64,000 nt of DNA from Brevibacterium sp. UCMA 11754 (lineage in GTDB: Bacteria; Actinomycetota; Actinomycetes; Actinomycetales; Brevibacteriaceae): assembly GCF_021532275.1 (NCBI RefSeq), contig NZ_JACBOT010000009.1:62001-126000 (forward strand). The letters run 5' to 3'. The translations under genes were made by a program, and so were the position numbers. Positions 1-10,005 of the stretch are shown here, piece by piece (the stretch's first letter is position 1; each line of letters starts with the position of its first letter). The notes beneath the pieces were generated by a model. The model did no database searches. It worked only from the letters and a program-made list of their open reading frames with translations, and had not been told where the DNA came from.

Positions 1-1
1 A

Positions 2-1744
2 GGCGTCGAGATCACGACGGGACCGCTGGGATCCGGCCTCGCCTCGGCGGTGGGAATGGTCATGGCCTCTCGCCGCGAACGCGGCCTCTTCGATCCTGAT
101 GCTGCTCCCGGTGCCTCGCCCTTCGATCATTCCGTCGTCGTCCTGGCATCCGACGGCGACCTTGAGGAAGGCGTATCGGGTGAGGCTTCGTCCCTGGCCG
201 GAACCCAGGAGCTGTCCAACCTGGTCGTGATCTGGGACGACAACCGGATCTCCATCGAAGACGACACCGCGATCGCCTTCAGCGAGGACACCGCGGCCCG
301 CTACGCCGCGTACGGCTGGCACGTCCAGCACGTCGACTTCAGAGCCGGCGACGAGTACAAGGAGGACGTGGAAGCCTTCCACGCCGCTATGGAAGCGGCA
401 AAGACCGATCCCCGCCCCTCCTTCATCCGTCTCTCGACCATCATCGCCTGGCCCGCCCCGAACGCGCAGAACACCGGCGGCTCTCACGGTTCCGCACTCG
501 GCGACGACGAGATCAAGGCGACGAAGGAGATCCTCGGCTTCGATCCCGAAGAGACATTCGCAGTGCCCGCCGAGGTGCTCAACCACACCCGCTCGGCACT
601 GGACCGCGGCCGCGGAGCCCACATCGAATGGAACGAGTCCTACAGCGCCTGGCGCGAGGCGAACCCGGCCAACGCCGAACTCTTCGACCGCCTGGCCAAG
701 CGTGAACTTCCAGCCGGACTCGACAACCAGTTCCCTGTCTTCGAAACCAGCGACAAGGGCATCGCGACTCGCGCCGCCTCCGGGCAGGTCCTCAACGCCA
801 TCGCGGCAACCATGCCCGAACTGTGGGGCGGATCCGCCGACCTCGCCGGATCGAACAACACACTGATCAAGGGCGACCCGAGCTTCCTGCCCGAGCATCG
901 TTCGACCGGTGCTTTCTCCGGTAACGTCTACGGGCGCAACATCCACTACGGCGTCCGCGAATTCTCCGCCGGACTCATCGGCAACGGCATCGCCCTGCAC
1001 GGCGGCACGCGCCCCTACAGCGGCACCTTCCTCGTCTTCAGCGACTACCAGCGTCCGGCCATACGGCTGGCCGCTCTGCAGCAGCTGCCGAACGTGTTCG
1101 TGTGGACGCACGATTCGATCGGCCTCGGCGAAGACGGACCCACGCACCAGCCGATCGAGCATCTCTCCGCCTTGCGTGCGATTCCCGGCCTTGATCTTGT
1201 GCGTCCAGCCGATGCGAATGAGACCTCGGTCGTGTGGCGCAGGATTCTCGATCGCACCGACGGGCCCAGCGGACTCGTGCTCACCCGTCAGGCCGTTCCG
1301 GTCTTCGACCGTGAGAAGTACGCCCCTGCCTCCGAGGCCGCTCGCGGCGGCTACGTGCTCTTCGATACCGCGGATGAACCCGAGGTGGCCATCCTCGCCA
1401 GCGGTTCCGAGGTCGCCATTGCGATCGCGGCAGCCGAAGAGCTGCAGGCCGCAGGCACCCCAGCACGCGTCATTTCGATGCCGTGCCAGGAATGGTTCGA
1501 CGCTCAGCCCGAGGACTACCGCAGAGCGGTCCTGCCCCGCGGTCTCAAGGCTCGTGTGAGCATCGAAGCCGCCTCGGCGATGAGCTGGCACAAGTACCTC
1601 GGCGATGCCGGCCGTGCCGTGTCGATCGAGCACTTCGGTGCTTCGGCCGATTACGCCACACTGTACGAGAAATTCGGAATCACCCCGGCGGCTGTCGTCA
1701 CCGCCGCCGAGGAATCGATCGCAGCGGCGAAGGAGGACGCATGA
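2..1744 (+). CDS. tkt: transketolase, 5' end outside window
   Basis: Transketolase moves two-carbon ketol units between sugar phosphates in the non-oxidative pentose phosphate pathway, using thiamine diphosphate. The frame is open from base 2 and begins inside the conserved GPLGSGLASAVG segment, so roughly the first 110-120 residues are missing. The cofactor signature SDGDLEEG followed by WDDNRISIEDD is at about bases 149-270. The pyrimidine-domain motif GEDGPTHQPIEHL is at about 1128-1168, and the C-terminal domain ends at the TGA at 1742-1744. That stop overlaps the tal start codon (ATGA), so tkt and tal are translationally coupled in a tkt-tal-pgi operon. Identity is secure; only the N-terminus is unseen. 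Confidence 0.97.
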   Translation, partial: GVEITTGPLGSGLASAVGMVMASRRERGLFDPDAAPGASPFDHSVVVLASDGDLEEGVSGEASSLAGTQELSNLVVIWDDNRISIEDDTAIAFSEDTAARYAAYGWHVQHVDFRAGDEYKEDVEAFHAAMEAAKTDPRPSFIRLSTIIAWPAPNAQNTGGSHGSALGDDEIKATKEILGFDPEETFAVPAEVLNHTRSALDRGRGAHIEWNESYSAWREANPANAELFDRLAKRELPAGLDNQFPVFETSDKGIATRAASGQVLNAIAATMPELWGGSADLAGSNNTLIKGDPSFLPEHRSTGAFSGNVYGRNIHYGVREFSAGLIGNGIALHGGTRPYSGTFLVFSDYQRPAIRLAALQQLPNVFVWTHDSIGLGEDGPTHQPIEHLSALRAIPGLDLVRPADANETSVVWRRILDRTDGPSGLVLTRQAVPVFDREKYAPASEAARGGYVLFDTADEPEVAILASGSEVAIAIAAAEELQAAGTPARVISMPCQEWFDAQPEDYRRAVLPRGLKARVSIEAASAMSWHKYLGDAGRAVSIEHFGASADYATLYEKFGITPAAVVTAAEESIAAAKEDA

Positions 1745-2844
1745 GCGGCAATCTGGCACAGCTGAGCGAGCACGGAGTCTCCATCTGGCTCGATGACCTG
1801 TCACGGACTCGTCTCGAGTCCGGCGACCTGGCACGCCTCATCGAGGACTCGAACGTCACCGGAGTGACGACGAATCCGACGATCTTCGCAAATGCCATCG
1901 CCGGGTCGGACAGCTATGACTCCGCCGTTGCAGAGCTCGGCGAGGGCAAGGTCTCCGCCGATGAGGCGATCGAGTCCCTGACCACCTCGGATGTCGCGGC
2001 CGCTGCCAGACTCTTCCGTCCTGTCTACGACGCCACCAACGGCGAAGACGGGCGTGTGTCCATCGAGGTCGCTCCCCCGCTGGCACACGATGCTGAGGGC
2101 ACCGTCGCGGCGGCGAAGGCTCTGTGGGAGCGCGTGGGCGAACCCAATGCGATGATCAAGATCCCCGCGACCGAAGCCGGACTGCGCGCGATCTCCGAGA
2201 CCATCGCAGCAGGCATCAGCGTCAACGTCACCTTGGTGTTCTCCCTGACCCGCTACCGACATGTCGTCGAAGCCTTCCTCCAGGGCCTGGAGAAGGCTCG
2301 TGTCGCCGGGCATGATCTCAGTCAGATCAAGTCGGTGGCCTCGATCTTCGTCTCTCGCGTGGATGCGGAGATCGACGCACGGCTGGACGGCCTCGATGAT
2401 CCGGCCGGGGCGGAGCTCAAGGGGCGGGCGGGAATCGCGAACTGCGTGCTGGCCCATGAGATCCACTCGCAGCTGTTCACGTCCGAGCGCTTCCGGGTCC
2501 TCGAGCTCGCGGGCGCCACGCCGCAGCGACTGCTGTGGGCCTCGACCGGAGTCAAGAACCCCGACTACCCCGACACGATGTACGTGGCTGGACTCGTTGC
2601 CCAGAACACTGTGAACACGATGCCTGAACCCACGATGCAGGCCTTCGCCGACCACGGTGAGGTGTCTGCCGAGATCTCACCGGAGAACTACCGGGCCGCC
2701 GACGGGGTCTTCGACCGTCTGGCGCGGCTCGGAATCGACTATGCGGAGGTGATGACCGTGCTTGAGACGCAAGGACTTGAGAAGTTCGACGTCAGCTGGG
2801 CGGAGCTGCAGGACACGATTCGCACTGCATTGGACCGTGCATGA
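1741..2844 (+). CDS. tal: transaldolase
   Basis: Transaldolase transfers a dihydroxyacetone unit from sedoheptulose 7-phosphate to glyceraldehyde 3-phosphate and works with the adjacent transketolase. The 367-residue product begins MSGNLAQLSEHGVSIWLDD and shows TNPTIFANAI near residue 45, the Schiff-base lysine region MIKIPATEAG near 138-147, and SVNVTLVFSLTRY, as in the actinobacterial long transaldolases. The open frame extends upstream, but the ATG at 1741 overlaps the tkt stop by four bases and matches the family N-terminus. The 3' end overlaps the pgi start, again as ATGA, which supports one co-translated operon. Confidence 0.97.
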   Translation: MSGNLAQLSEHGVSIWLDDLSRTRLESGDLARLIEDSNVTGVTTNPTIFANAIAGSDSYDSAVAELGEGKVSADEAIESLTTSDVAAAARLFRPVYDATNGEDGRVSIEVAPPLAHDAEGTVAAAKALWERVGEPNAMIKIPATEAGLRAISETIAAGISVNVTLVFSLTRYRHVVEAFLQGLEKARVAGHDLSQIKSVASIFVSRVDAEIDARLDGLDDPAGAELKGRAGIANCVLAHEIHSQLFTSERFRVLELAGATPQRLLWASTGVKNPDYPDTMYVAGLVAQNTVNTMPEPTMQAFADHGEVSAEISPENYRAADGVFDRLARLGIDYAEVMTVLETQGLEKFDVSWAELQDTIRTALDRA

Positions 2845-4463
2845 GACTCCAGCACAGCGTTCCGGTCTCTGAGGACTATGAGGCCGAGGTAGGGCGCCTC
2901 CTCGAAGCACGTGTCCCCTCCCGCCTGGCGGCCAAGGATGCGTCGTTGTTCACCGACGACGAGCAGCCTGTGCCGCGCATGGGCTGGGTGGATCTGCCCC
3001 AGCGGGCTGCGGAGCTCGTCGATGAGATCGAGGCTCTGCGTGCCCGACTGGAGGCGCAGGGTCTGCGCTCGATCAGCCTGACGGGGATGGGCGGTTCATC
3101 GCTGGCCCCGGAGGTCATGGCTCAATCCGCGGGGGTCAGGCTCGAGGTCGTGGACTCCACCGATCCCAATCAGGTCGCCGAGGCGATCGGGACCGATCTG
3201 TCGCACACCGTTCTGATCGTCGCTTCCAAATCAGGCACGACGATCGAGACAGACGCGATTCGCCGCGCATTCTCAGCGGCCTTCGAATCGGTGGGCATCG
3301 ATCCAGCGTCTCGTCTGATCGCCATCACCGATCCGGGGACCGAGCTCGACGCTTTGGCCACCGAGCAGGGTTTTCTGGCTACCTTCCACGCGGATGCGAC
3401 CGTCGGCGGGCGCTACAGTGCGCTGTCGGCCTTCGGTCTCGTCCCTGCCGGTCTTGCCGGTGTCGATGTCCGCGCGATCGCGGAGTCGGCGGCAGGGGCT
3501 GTCGGAGGTCTGGGAACCGATGCTCCTGACAATCCTGCACTGCAGTTCGGGACCTGGATGGGCATCGGTCATGCCAGGGCAACAGAGAAGCTCGTCCTCG
3601 CCGAGACCACCCCAGCGTTGTCTGGGATGAGCAAATGGGTCGAACAGCTGGTGGCGGAGTCCTTGGGCAAGGACGGTCAGGGCATCCTGCCCGTCGTCGT
3701 CGACGGTGCCGCTGACGTCGGCTTTTTCGACGCCCGTGCAGACGCCATGCTGTGCACTCTGGGTCCCATCACCGAGGTCGAGGCACCATCCGGTTTCAAC
3801 TCGGAACTCGAAGGTGACCTTGGTGAGCTGTTCGTCTTCTGGGAATTCGCCACTGCGATCGCCGGCTACAGCATCGGGGTCGATCCCTTCGACCAGCCGG
3901 ATGTTGAGGCCGCTAAGGAACATGCCAGGCAAGCTCTCTCACAGGGTTCGTCGGCAGCACCGGAAGCGCCTGCGTTCCGCGAGCAACAGGTTGAGGTCTT
4001 CGGTCAGTTCGAGGAGGCTGCTGACCTCGTCGGCGCCATCGGAGAGCTCTTCGAACAGGTCGACGAGTACGGATTCGTCGGTGTGCAGGCGTTCATCGAC
4101 CGCATCGCCGACGCCGATGCCGAAGGCCTCCGAGCCCTGGTCTCACAGCATTCGGGTGTGCAGACGACGTTCGGATTCGGACCGCGCTATCTGCATTCGA
4201 CAGGTCAGTACCACAAGGGCGGTCACCCCAACGGAGTGTTCCTGCAGATCACAGCCGAGCCCCGGACGGATCTGCTGGTTCCCGGTCGCCCCTATGGTTT
4301 CACTGAGCTGCAGCGTGCTCAGGCCCTCGGCGATGCCGCGGCTCTGCGGGACAAGGGACGCCCCGTGCTCAGGGTTCACCTGCTCGACCGTGCACAGGGC
4401 CTTGATCAGCTGCGTCGCGCGATCGCAGACGTGGAGCCCCTGCACCACTACGGAGTTGACTGA
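2841..4463 (+). CDS. pgi: glucose-6-phosphate isomerase
   Basis: Interconverts glucose 6-phosphate and fructose 6-phosphate, joining glycolysis to the pentose phosphate pathway. The 540-residue protein is of the actinobacterial type found next to tal, with the SIS-fold phosphate-binding segment LTGMGGSSLAPEVM near residues 80-95, VASKSGTTIETDA near 130-142, and the C-terminal HSTGQYHKGGHPNGVFLQI containing the family histidine and lysine. It is the last gene of the tkt-tal-pgi operon, and its ATG overlaps the tal stop. A strong hairpin follows at 4512-4547. In many related genomes zwf, opcA and pgl come next; here they do not. Confidence 0.93.
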   Translation: MRLQHSVPVSEDYEAEVGRLLEARVPSRLAAKDASLFTDDEQPVPRMGWVDLPQRAAELVDEIEALRARLEAQGLRSISLTGMGGSSLAPEVMAQSAGVRLEVVDSTDPNQVAEAIGTDLSHTVLIVASKSGTTIETDAIRRAFSAAFESVGIDPASRLIAITDPGTELDALATEQGFLATFHADATVGGRYSALSAFGLVPAGLAGVDVRAIAESAAGAVGGLGTDAPDNPALQFGTWMGIGHARATEKLVLAETTPALSGMSKWVEQLVAESLGKDGQGILPVVVDGAADVGFFDARADAMLCTLGPITEVEAPSGFNSELEGDLGELFVFWEFATAIAGYSIGVDPFDQPDVEAAKEHARQALSQGSSAAPEAPAFREQQVEVFGQFEEAADLVGAIGELFEQVDEYGFVGVQAFIDRIADADAEGLRALVSQHSGVQTTFGFGPRYLHSTGQYHKGGHPNGVFLQITAEPRTDLLVPGRPYGFTELQRAQALGDAAALRDKGRPVLRVHLLDRAQGLDQLRRAIADVEPLHHYGVD

Positions 4464-4511
4464 CTTCCGACCTGCGCTGACTTCCGGCTGGAGGTCACTC
4501 ATCTGGGCACG

Positions 4512-4547
4512 ACGAAGGACCCTGACCAATCGGTCAGGGTCCTTCGT
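4512..4547. terminator. bidirectional hairpin between pgi and secG
   Basis: A perfect 16-base inverted repeat (4512-4527 and 4532-4547) encloses a 4-base loop, AATC. It sits between the convergent pgi (+) and secG (-) genes and can act as a terminator in both directions. The rest of the 221-base gap shows no gene. Confidence 0.9.
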
Positions 4548-4684
4548 TGTGGCAGATGAACTGCGCGTCATGGTGGCTGGAACGCCGAGGTGGTCTCAGA
4601 CGATCTTCCGTCCACAGCGCTCAGACTGTGCCTTCGCAGCCAAGGGCAGGCGTGCGGAGCGGGCTTCGTCGACCGACGTCTCAG

Positions 4685-4930
4685 TCAGGCGTTGAAACGG
4701 GTGATGAGGCCCAGCAGGATGATGCATGCGCCCCAGATGATCGCCATCAGAGTCGTGAACCGATTGAGGTTGCGCTCAGCCACGCCCGAGGAACCCAGCG
4801 ACGAGGACATGCCGCCACCGAACATGTCTGACATGCCTCCGCCCTTGCCCTTGTGCATGAGGATGAGGAGTGTCAGGAAGATGCTCGTGAGAACGAGCAG
4901 CACGATGAGTATGATGTTGAGGATTTCCAC
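4685..4930 (-). CDS. secG: preprotein translocase subunit SecG
   Basis: SecG is the small accessory subunit of the SecYEG protein-export channel in the plasma membrane. The 81-residue product has two hydrophobic segments (about residues 2-22 and 58-76) flanking the conserved loop LMHKGKGGGMSDMFGGG and the SSGVAERNLNR segment, which is diagnostic. The start codon is GTG (4928-4930), with only a weak Shine-Dalgarno upstream. It is the last gene of the gap-pgk-tpiA-secG run, 43 bases after tpiA, which is a common actinobacterial arrangement. Confidence 0.95.
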   Translation of the reverse strand: MEILNIILIVLLVLTSIFLTLLILMHKGKGGGMSDMFGGGMSSSLGSSGVAERNLNRFTTLMAIIWGACIILLGLITRFNA

Positions 4931-4973
4931 GTCGAGAACTACCTATATTTCGTCAGAGGATTTGTTGGTCAGT

Positions 4974-5759
4974 CTACTTTGCTACTGCGGCCCGGCACAA
5001 AGCGGCGAAATCAGGCCCGTTGAGGCTCGCTCCCCCGACGAGCGCGCCGTCGACATCGTCGGAGGCCAGGATCTGCGCGACGTTATCGGTCTTGACCGAA
5101 CCACCGTAGAGGATCCGGGTGCTCGACGCCAATGCGGAGCCGTGCTTCTCTTCCAGGTGGACGCGGATGGCCGCGGCCATCTCGGCTGCGTCCTCTGCCG
5201 TCGCGGTCTCCCCTGTGCCGATCGCCCAGACAGGTTCGTACGCGATGACGAGCCTTTCGAGTGCGGCGGCATCGAGGTCGGCCATGGACTCCTCGAGCTG
5301 CGTCAGAGTGAAGTCCACGTGGGTCTTCTCCCGACGCTCTTCCAGTGACTCACCGATGCACAGGATGGGTGTGATCTCCTGCGCCAGTGCGGCCTTGACC
5401 TTGGCTGCGACGACGTCATTGGTCTCACCGTTGTTCGCACGCCGCTCGCTGTGGCCGACGACGACATATGTACAGCCGAGTCGGGCCAGGAACGATGCTG
5501 CGATCTCTCCGGTGTGCGCTCCCGGTTCGTGCTGCGAGACATCCTGTGCACCGTAGGTCAGCCACAGTTTGTCACCCTGGATGAGAGTCTGCACGGATCG
5601 GATGTCGGTGAACGGAGGGATGACGACGACATCGCACTGCGTCCCGTCGAGTTTGGCGTCCTCGAGTGCCCAAGCAAGCTTCTGGACACTCGAGATCGCT
5701 TCGAGATGATCGTGGTTCATCTTCCAGTTGCCGGCCAGCAGCAGGGTCCGATCGCTCAT
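4974..5759 (-). CDS. tpiA: triose-phosphate isomerase
   Basis: Interconverts dihydroxyacetone phosphate and glyceraldehyde 3-phosphate in cytosolic glycolysis. The 261-residue protein carries the substrate-binding lysine in AGNWKMNHD, the electrophilic histidine in VVGHSERR (near 96-103), the catalytic glutamate in [11 protein letters not shown] (near 168-178) and the phosphate-binding GGSVK and [10 protein letters not shown] loops. A GTG six codons upstream (5777) is in frame and overlaps the pgk stop, but the purine-rich AGAAAGAAG lies just before the ATG at 5759 and fits the usual N-terminus MSDRTLL better. It lies 14 bases downstream of pgk. Confidence 0.96.
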   Translation of the reverse strand: MSDRTLLLAGNWKMNHDHLEAISSVQKLAWALEDAKLDGTQCDVVVIPPFTDIRSVQTLIQGDKLWLTYGAQDVSQHEPGAHTGEIAASFLARLGCTYVVVGHSERRANNGETNDVVAAKVKAALAQEITPILCIGESLEERREKTHVDFTLTQLEESMADLDAAALERLVIAYEPVWAIGTGETATAEDAAEMAAAIRVHLEEKHGSALASSTRILYGGSVKTDNVAQILASDDVDGALVGGASLNGPDFAALCRAAVAK

Positions 5760-5773
5760 TGTCGTCTTCTTTC

Positions 5774-6991
5774 TCACGCGAGTGCTTCGAGTCCGGGCAG
5801 CGTCTTGCCTTCGAGGTATTCGAGGCTGGCACCGCCTCCTGTGGAGATGTGCCCGAACTCGTCATCGCTGAAGCCGAGTGTGCGCACGGCAGCAGCAGAG
5901 TCGCCTCCGCCGACGACAGTCAGTCGGGACGAGTCGGTGTCTGGCTTGTTGGTCAGTGCCGTTGCCACTGCCTTGGTTCCGGCGGCGAAGGCGGGGAATT
6001 CGAAGACTCCCATGGGGCCGTTCCAGAAGACGGTGGTCGAGTCTGAGATCACCTCAGCATAGGCTTTGGCCGATTCGGGACCGATGTCGAGGCCCAGGCC
6101 CTGCGCACCTGCTTGTGTCGCCTCGAGCTCCGCGACGGGGCGCACCCAGTTCTCGGCGTCGGCGGCGAAGGACGCGGCCATCACGATGTCCGTGGGCAGG
6201 ACGATGTTGGCTCCCCCGCCTTCGGCACGTCTGAGGTAGCCCTTGACGTCGTCGATTCGATCCTTCTCCACGAGGCTGGATCCGATATCGTGGCCGAGCG
6301 CGGCGAGGAAGGTGAAGACCATCCCCCCGCCGATGAGCAGGTTGTCGGCACGATCGATGAGGTTGTCGATGACGCCGAGCTTGTCTGAGACCTTCGATCC
6401 GCCGAGGACGACCGTGAATGGTGCTTGTGGGGAGTTCAGCAGTCGATCACTGACTTCGACCTCGGTCCGGACGAGGGATCCGGCATAGTGCGGCAGCAGG
6501 GCTGCGATGTCATAGACGGATGCCTGTTTGCGGTGGACGACTCCGAAGCCGTCGGAGACGAAGTCATCCGCCAGTGCGGCCAGCTGCTGGGCGAAGGCCT
6601 TCCGCTCACCGTCGTCCTTTGAGGTCTCGCCGGAGTTGAAGCGCAGATTTTCGAGCAGGAGGACTTCACCGTCACCCAGTGCCGCCGCTTTGGTCGTCGC
6701 TTCGTCACCGACGGTGTCGGCGGCGAATACGACATCGCGACCGATAGCCTCGGCGAGTTCCGGAGCCAGCGGATGCAGCGAGAACTGCGGATCGGGAGCG
6801 CCCTTGGGCCGCCCCAGGTGGGACATGACAATCACCCGTGCCCCCGCCTCGGCGAGGGACTTGATCGTGCCGGCCGAGGCCAGGATGCGACCACGGTCGG
6901 TGATCGTGCCCTCGTCCATCGGCACGTTCAGGTCGCTGCGAACGAGGACCGTGCGGTGGGAGAAGATCTGCGGGTCGTCGTATGTCCTCAT
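5774..6991 (-). CDS. pgk: phosphoglycerate kinase
   Basis: Makes ATP from 1,3-bisphosphoglycerate and ADP. The 405-residue protein has the substrate-binding start [12 protein letters not shown], the basic motif SHLGRPKG near 58-65, [25 protein letters not shown], and the nucleotide-binding C-terminus with WNGPMGVFE and [11 protein letters not shown] followed by [15 protein letters not shown]. The ATG overlaps the gap stop as ATGA, so expression is coupled to gap. Length and motifs are typical; nothing unusual is seen. Confidence 0.97.
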   Translation of the reverse strand: MRTYDDPQIFSHRTVLVRSDLNVPMDEGTITDRGRILASAGTIKSLAEAGARVIVMSHLGRPKGAPDPQFSLHPLAPELAEAIGRDVVFAADTVGDEATTKAAALGDGEVLLLENLRFNSGETSKDDGERKAFAQQLAALADDFVSDGFGVVHRKQASVYDIAALLPHYAGSLVRTEVEVSDRLLNSPQAPFTVVLGGSKVSDKLGVIDNLIDRADNLLIGGGMVFTFLAALGHDIGSSLVEKDRIDDVKGYLRRAEGGGANIVLPTDIVMAASFAADAENWVRPVAELEATQAGAQGLGLDIGPESAKAYAEVISDSTTVFWNGPMGVFEFPAFAAGTKAVATALTNKPDTDSSRLTVVGGGDSAAAVRTLGFSDDEFGHISTGGGASLEYLEGKTLPGLEALA

Positions 6992-7989
6992 TTGTTCCTT
7001 TCACCGAGGATGTAGCTGACCATGTCCTTGAGGCGGTTGGTGTAGCCCCATTCGTTGTCGTACCAGGCCACGACCTTGATCTGGTTGCCAAGCGTCATTG
7101 TGAGCTGGGAATCCACGATCGCCGAGGCGGTGGTGCCGACGATATCGGTCGACACCAGAGGTGCCGTGGAGTATTCGAGATACGGCGAGGACTCTGCGGC
7201 CTTCGCCAGGATCTCGTTGACCTCCTCGGTCGTGGCGCCCTGCTTCGGGGTGAAGGTGAAGTCGATGATCGATCCGGCGGGGACGGGGACGCGGATTGCG
7301 AGTCCGTCGAGCTTGCCTGCCAGGTGCGGCATCACCTTGCCGACGGTGCGTGCGGCACCGGTGGTCGTCGGGACGATGTTGACGGCTGCGGCACGGGCGC
7401 GACGCAGGTCGCGGTGCGGACCGTCGACGAGCATCTGATCACCGGTGTAGGCGTGGACCGTGTTGAGCAGGCCGGATTCAACGCCGATGGCGTCATCGAC
7501 GGCCCTGACGATGGTGGCCATGCAGTTCGTCGTGCAGGAGGCGTTGGAGACGACGGTGTGCTGGGCCGGGTCGAAGTCGGCTTCGTTGACGCCCATGACG
7601 AACGTTCCGTCCACGTCCTTGCCCGGCGCCGAGAGCACGACTGTCTTCACGGTCCCGCCGAGGTGAACCTCGGCCTGGTCACGTCGGGTGAATCGTCCGG
7701 TGGATTCGACCACGAGTTCAGCTTCGTATGCGGACCAGTCGATCTGCGAAGGATCGGCCTGGCTGAGAACCGCGATGGTGGCCCCATCGACGGTCAGTGA
7801 GTCTTCGTCGGCCTCGACCGTGTGGTCGAAGCGCGGCCACACGGAGTCATAGGCCAGCAGATGAGCCAGAGTCTGGGTGTCGGTGAGATCGTTGATGGCG
7901 ACGACCTCGAAGTCAGATGAGGATTCAAGGGACAGGCGGTACAGGGCACGACCGATACGGCCGAAGCCGTTGATAGCGATTCGTCTCAT
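6988..7989 (-). CDS. gap: glyceraldehyde-3-phosphate dehydrogenase, type I
   Basis: Oxidises glyceraldehyde 3-phosphate to 1,3-bisphosphoglycerate with NAD. The 333-residue chain shows the Rossmann start MRRIAINGFGRIGRALYR, an acidic residue in AINDLTD (usual for NAD preference), the catalytic cysteine in SNASCTTNCMA near 150-160, HAYTGDQ, and the C-terminal WYDNEWGYTNRL. A TAAGAT box at 7996-8001 sits six bases before the ATG and overlaps the whiA stop codon, so gap may have its own leaderless promoter as well as read-through from whiA. Confidence 0.97.
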   Translation of the reverse strand: MRRIAINGFGRIGRALYRLSLESSSDFEVVAINDLTDTQTLAHLLAYDSVWPRFDHTVEADEDSLTVDGATIAVLSQADPSQIDWSAYEAELVVESTGRFTRRDQAEVHLGGTVKTVVLSAPGKDVDGTFVMGVNEADFDPAQHTVVSNASCTTNCMATIVRAVDDAIGVESGLLNTVHAYTGDQMLVDGPHRDLRRARAAAVNIVPTTTGAARTVGKVMPHLAGKLDGLAIRVPVPAGSIIDFTFTPKQGATTEEVNEILAKAAESSPYLEYSTAPLVSTDIVGTTASAIVDSQLTMTLGNQIKVVAWYDNEWGYTNRLKDMVSYILGERNK

Positions 7990-7995
7990 ACCTCG

Positions 7996-8001
7996 ATCTT
8001 A
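7996..8001 (-). promoter_or_regulatory. candidate -10 box of gap (leaderless)
   Basis: TAAGAT on the minus strand lies six bases before the gap ATG and contains the whiA stop codon TAA. Transcription from it would begin at or next to the start codon. No clear -35 was identified. Confidence 0.5.
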
Positions 8002-8982
8002 GCGATCTTCGAGCATTTCCGGGGTGAGACTGGCCTCTGTGCCCGGAATTCCCAGATCTTCGGCATGTTTGTCGGCAGTCGAGAGAAGTCGCCGGATCCG
8101 ACCGGCGACGGCGTCCTTGGTCATCGGCGGATCGGCCAGCTGGCCCAGTTCCTCCAGCGATGCCTGCTTGTGTGTCACACGCAGCTGACCGGCGTAGCGC
8201 AGGTGTTCGGGCACCTCATCACCGAGGATCTCCAAGGCCCGCTCGACTCGGGCTCCGGCGGCCACTGCCGCTCTGGCGGAGCGGCGCAGGTTCGCATCGT
8301 CGAAGTTGGCCAGACGGTTCGCTGTGGCACGGACCTCGCGCCGCATTCGACGCTCTTCCCACACGAGGACGGCACTGTGGGAGCCCATGCGGGTGAGCAG
8401 GGCCGCGATGTCGTCACCGTCGCGGATGACGACGCGGTCGACGCCGCGAACCTCGCGTGCCTTCGCGCTCAGTCCCAGCCTTCGGGCCGCGCCGACCAGG
8501 GCGAGTGCAGCCTCTGGTCCCGGGCAGGTGACTTCGAGGGCAGAGGAACGGCCTGGTTCGGTCAGGGATCCGTGGGCGAGGAAGGCTCCACGCCAGGCGG
8601 CTTCGGCATCGGCAACAGAGCCGTTGACGATTGCAGATGGCAGTCCACGCACTGGTCGTCCGCGGTTGTCGACGAGACCGGTCTGGCGGGCCAGAGCACC
8701 CCCGTCGCGGGTGACTCGCAGGAGGTAGCGGTTCGAGCGGCGGATTCCGGCGGCGTTGATGACGACGATATCAGCGTATTGGCCGTAGAGATCCTTGATC
8801 TCGCTGCGCAGACGCTTTGCTGCCTGTGCGGTGTCGAGTTCGGCTTCGAGCACGATCGAACCGTTGACGAGGTGAAGTGCGGAGGAGAAGCGGAAAATCG
8901 CCGACACTTCGGCTTTGCGAGCAGAGGTGCGGGTGATCTTCACCCGTGCCAACTCGTCCTTGACCTGAGCGGTCAGTGCCAT
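7999..8982 (-). CDS. whiA: DNA-binding protein WhiA
   Basis: WhiA is an LAGLIDADG-like plus helix-turn-helix protein that controls sporulation genes in Streptomyces and cell division in other Gram-positives. The 327-residue product begins [16 protein letters not shown] and has the family segments [11 protein letters not shown] near 145 and, in the C-terminal HTH region, [33 protein letters not shown] (cut here only by line of description: residues about 275-307). The ATG at 8982 follows a clear GGAGGA, whereas the in-frame GTG/ATG further upstream would overlap yvcK. It sits in the conserved uvrA-uvrC-rapZ-yvcK-whiA-gap order. Confidence 0.95.
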   Translation of the reverse strand: MALTAQVKDELARVKITRTSARKAEVSAIFRFSSALHLVNGSIVLEAELDTAQAAKRLRSEIKDLYGQYADIVVINAAGIRRSNRYLLRVTRDGGALARQTGLVDNRGRPVRGLPSAIVNGSVADAEAAWRGAFLAHGSLTEPGRSSALEVTCPGPEAALALVGAARRLGLSAKAREVRGVDRVVIRDGDDIAALLTRMGSHSAVLVWEERRMRREVRATANRLANFDDANLRRSARAAVAAGARVERALEILGDEVPEHLRYAGQLRVTHKQASLEELGQLADPPMTKDAVAGRIRRLLSTADKHAEDLGIPGTEASLTPEMLEDR

Positions 8983-9008
8983 TGTTCGTCCTCCTGCAAC
9001 TGAATTTG

Positions 9009-10004
9009 CTACCACTGCTCGTCCACGCCGATCCCAGCGTCTACCAACATGTCACGGTAACACGCGGCGAGCTTGAGGGTGTCATGCTGTCCTGCCCGCC
9101 GTGAGTGCAGCGGACGGGCCCACAGTTTGGCGTTGAACATCTCACGTGCGCACCGCTCGAGATCAGGTTCCACCAGGGTTGCGGCCTCGTCGACGAGCAC
9201 ATAGCTCAGCTCGAGCGAGGGGGCGTGCCTGTGCAGGGATACGAGGTGTTCGCTGAGACTGAGATCTCTTGTTTCGCCGTCGCTGGAGCTGAGGTTCAAC
9301 GTGAGGGACTTCACGGCGGAGGATCGTCCGATGGCTTCCGCAAGGGAGGGAACGAGAAGATGCGGCATCACCGAGGTGTACCAGGAGCCGGGCCCGAGAT
9401 TGAGCACATCCGCCTCGGCGACGGCTTCGATCGTCTCGTGTCGGGCTGGCGGGACCGGAGGATCGAGCCGGACGGTCTCGACATGGCCCAGGGTGGAAGC
9501 GAGCACGGACTGACCGCGCACGACTTGGAAGGATCCAGGGAACTTCACATCGGCTTCGATCGTCAGGGGGACCGAGGACATGGGCAGAACCCGACCGTGG
9601 GCACGCAGCAGCTTGGCCATCCAGTCGAGGCCGGCGACATGATCTCCATGGATCTGCCACAGAGCCGAGATGAGCAGGTTGCCCACGGAATGTCCGCTGA
9701 GCTCACCGTCGGAGTCGAAGCGGTGCTGGATCACATCGCGCCAGGTCTTACCCCAGTTCCCGTCGTCGCAGAGGGCGGCCAGAGCCATTCGCAGGTCTCC
9801 AGGAGGCAGGCCGCCGAGTTCGTCGCGGAGCCTGCCGGAGGAACCTCCGTCATCGGCCACCGTGACGACTGCTGTCAGAGACTCAGTGAGCAGACGGAAG
9901 GCGCGCAGGGCAGAGTAGAGGCCGTGGCCTCCCCCGAAGGAGACGATCTTGGGTCCCTTGTCTTTGACGGCAGGGATGATCTGCGGGAGATCTTCGGTCT
10001 CCAT
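9009..10004 (-). CDS. yvcK: YvcK/CofD-like gluconeogenesis factor
   Basis: YvcK proteins bind UDP-sugars and influence cell-wall precursor synthesis and growth on gluconeogenic carbon; the fold is shared with CofD transferases. The 331-residue product has the nucleotide-binding start [19 protein letters not shown] near 18-36, then [28 protein letters not shown] and [12 protein letters not shown]. The start is set at the ATG at 10004, which follows GGGGAGAG by seven bases and comes one base after the rapZ stop. A further ATG at 10025 would overlap rapZ by 20 bases. It is the middle member of rapZ-yvcK-whiA. Confidence 0.93.
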   Translation of the reverse strand: METEDLPQIIPAVKDKGPKIVSFGGGHGLYSALRAFRLLTESLTAVVTVADDGGSSGRLRDELGGLPPGDLRMALAALCDDGNWGKTWRDVIQHRFDSDGELSGHSVGNLLISALWQIHGDHVAGLDWMAKLLRAHGRVLPMSSVPLTIEADVKFPGSFQVVRGQSVLASTLGHVETVRLDPPVPPARHETIEAVAEADVLNLGPGSWYTSVMPHLLVPSLAEAIGRSSAVKSLTLNLSSSDGETRDLSLSEHLVSLHRHAPSLELSYVLVDEAATLVEPDLERCAREMFNAKLWARPLHSRRAGQHDTLKLAACYRDMLVDAGIGVDEQW

Positions 10005-10005
10005 C

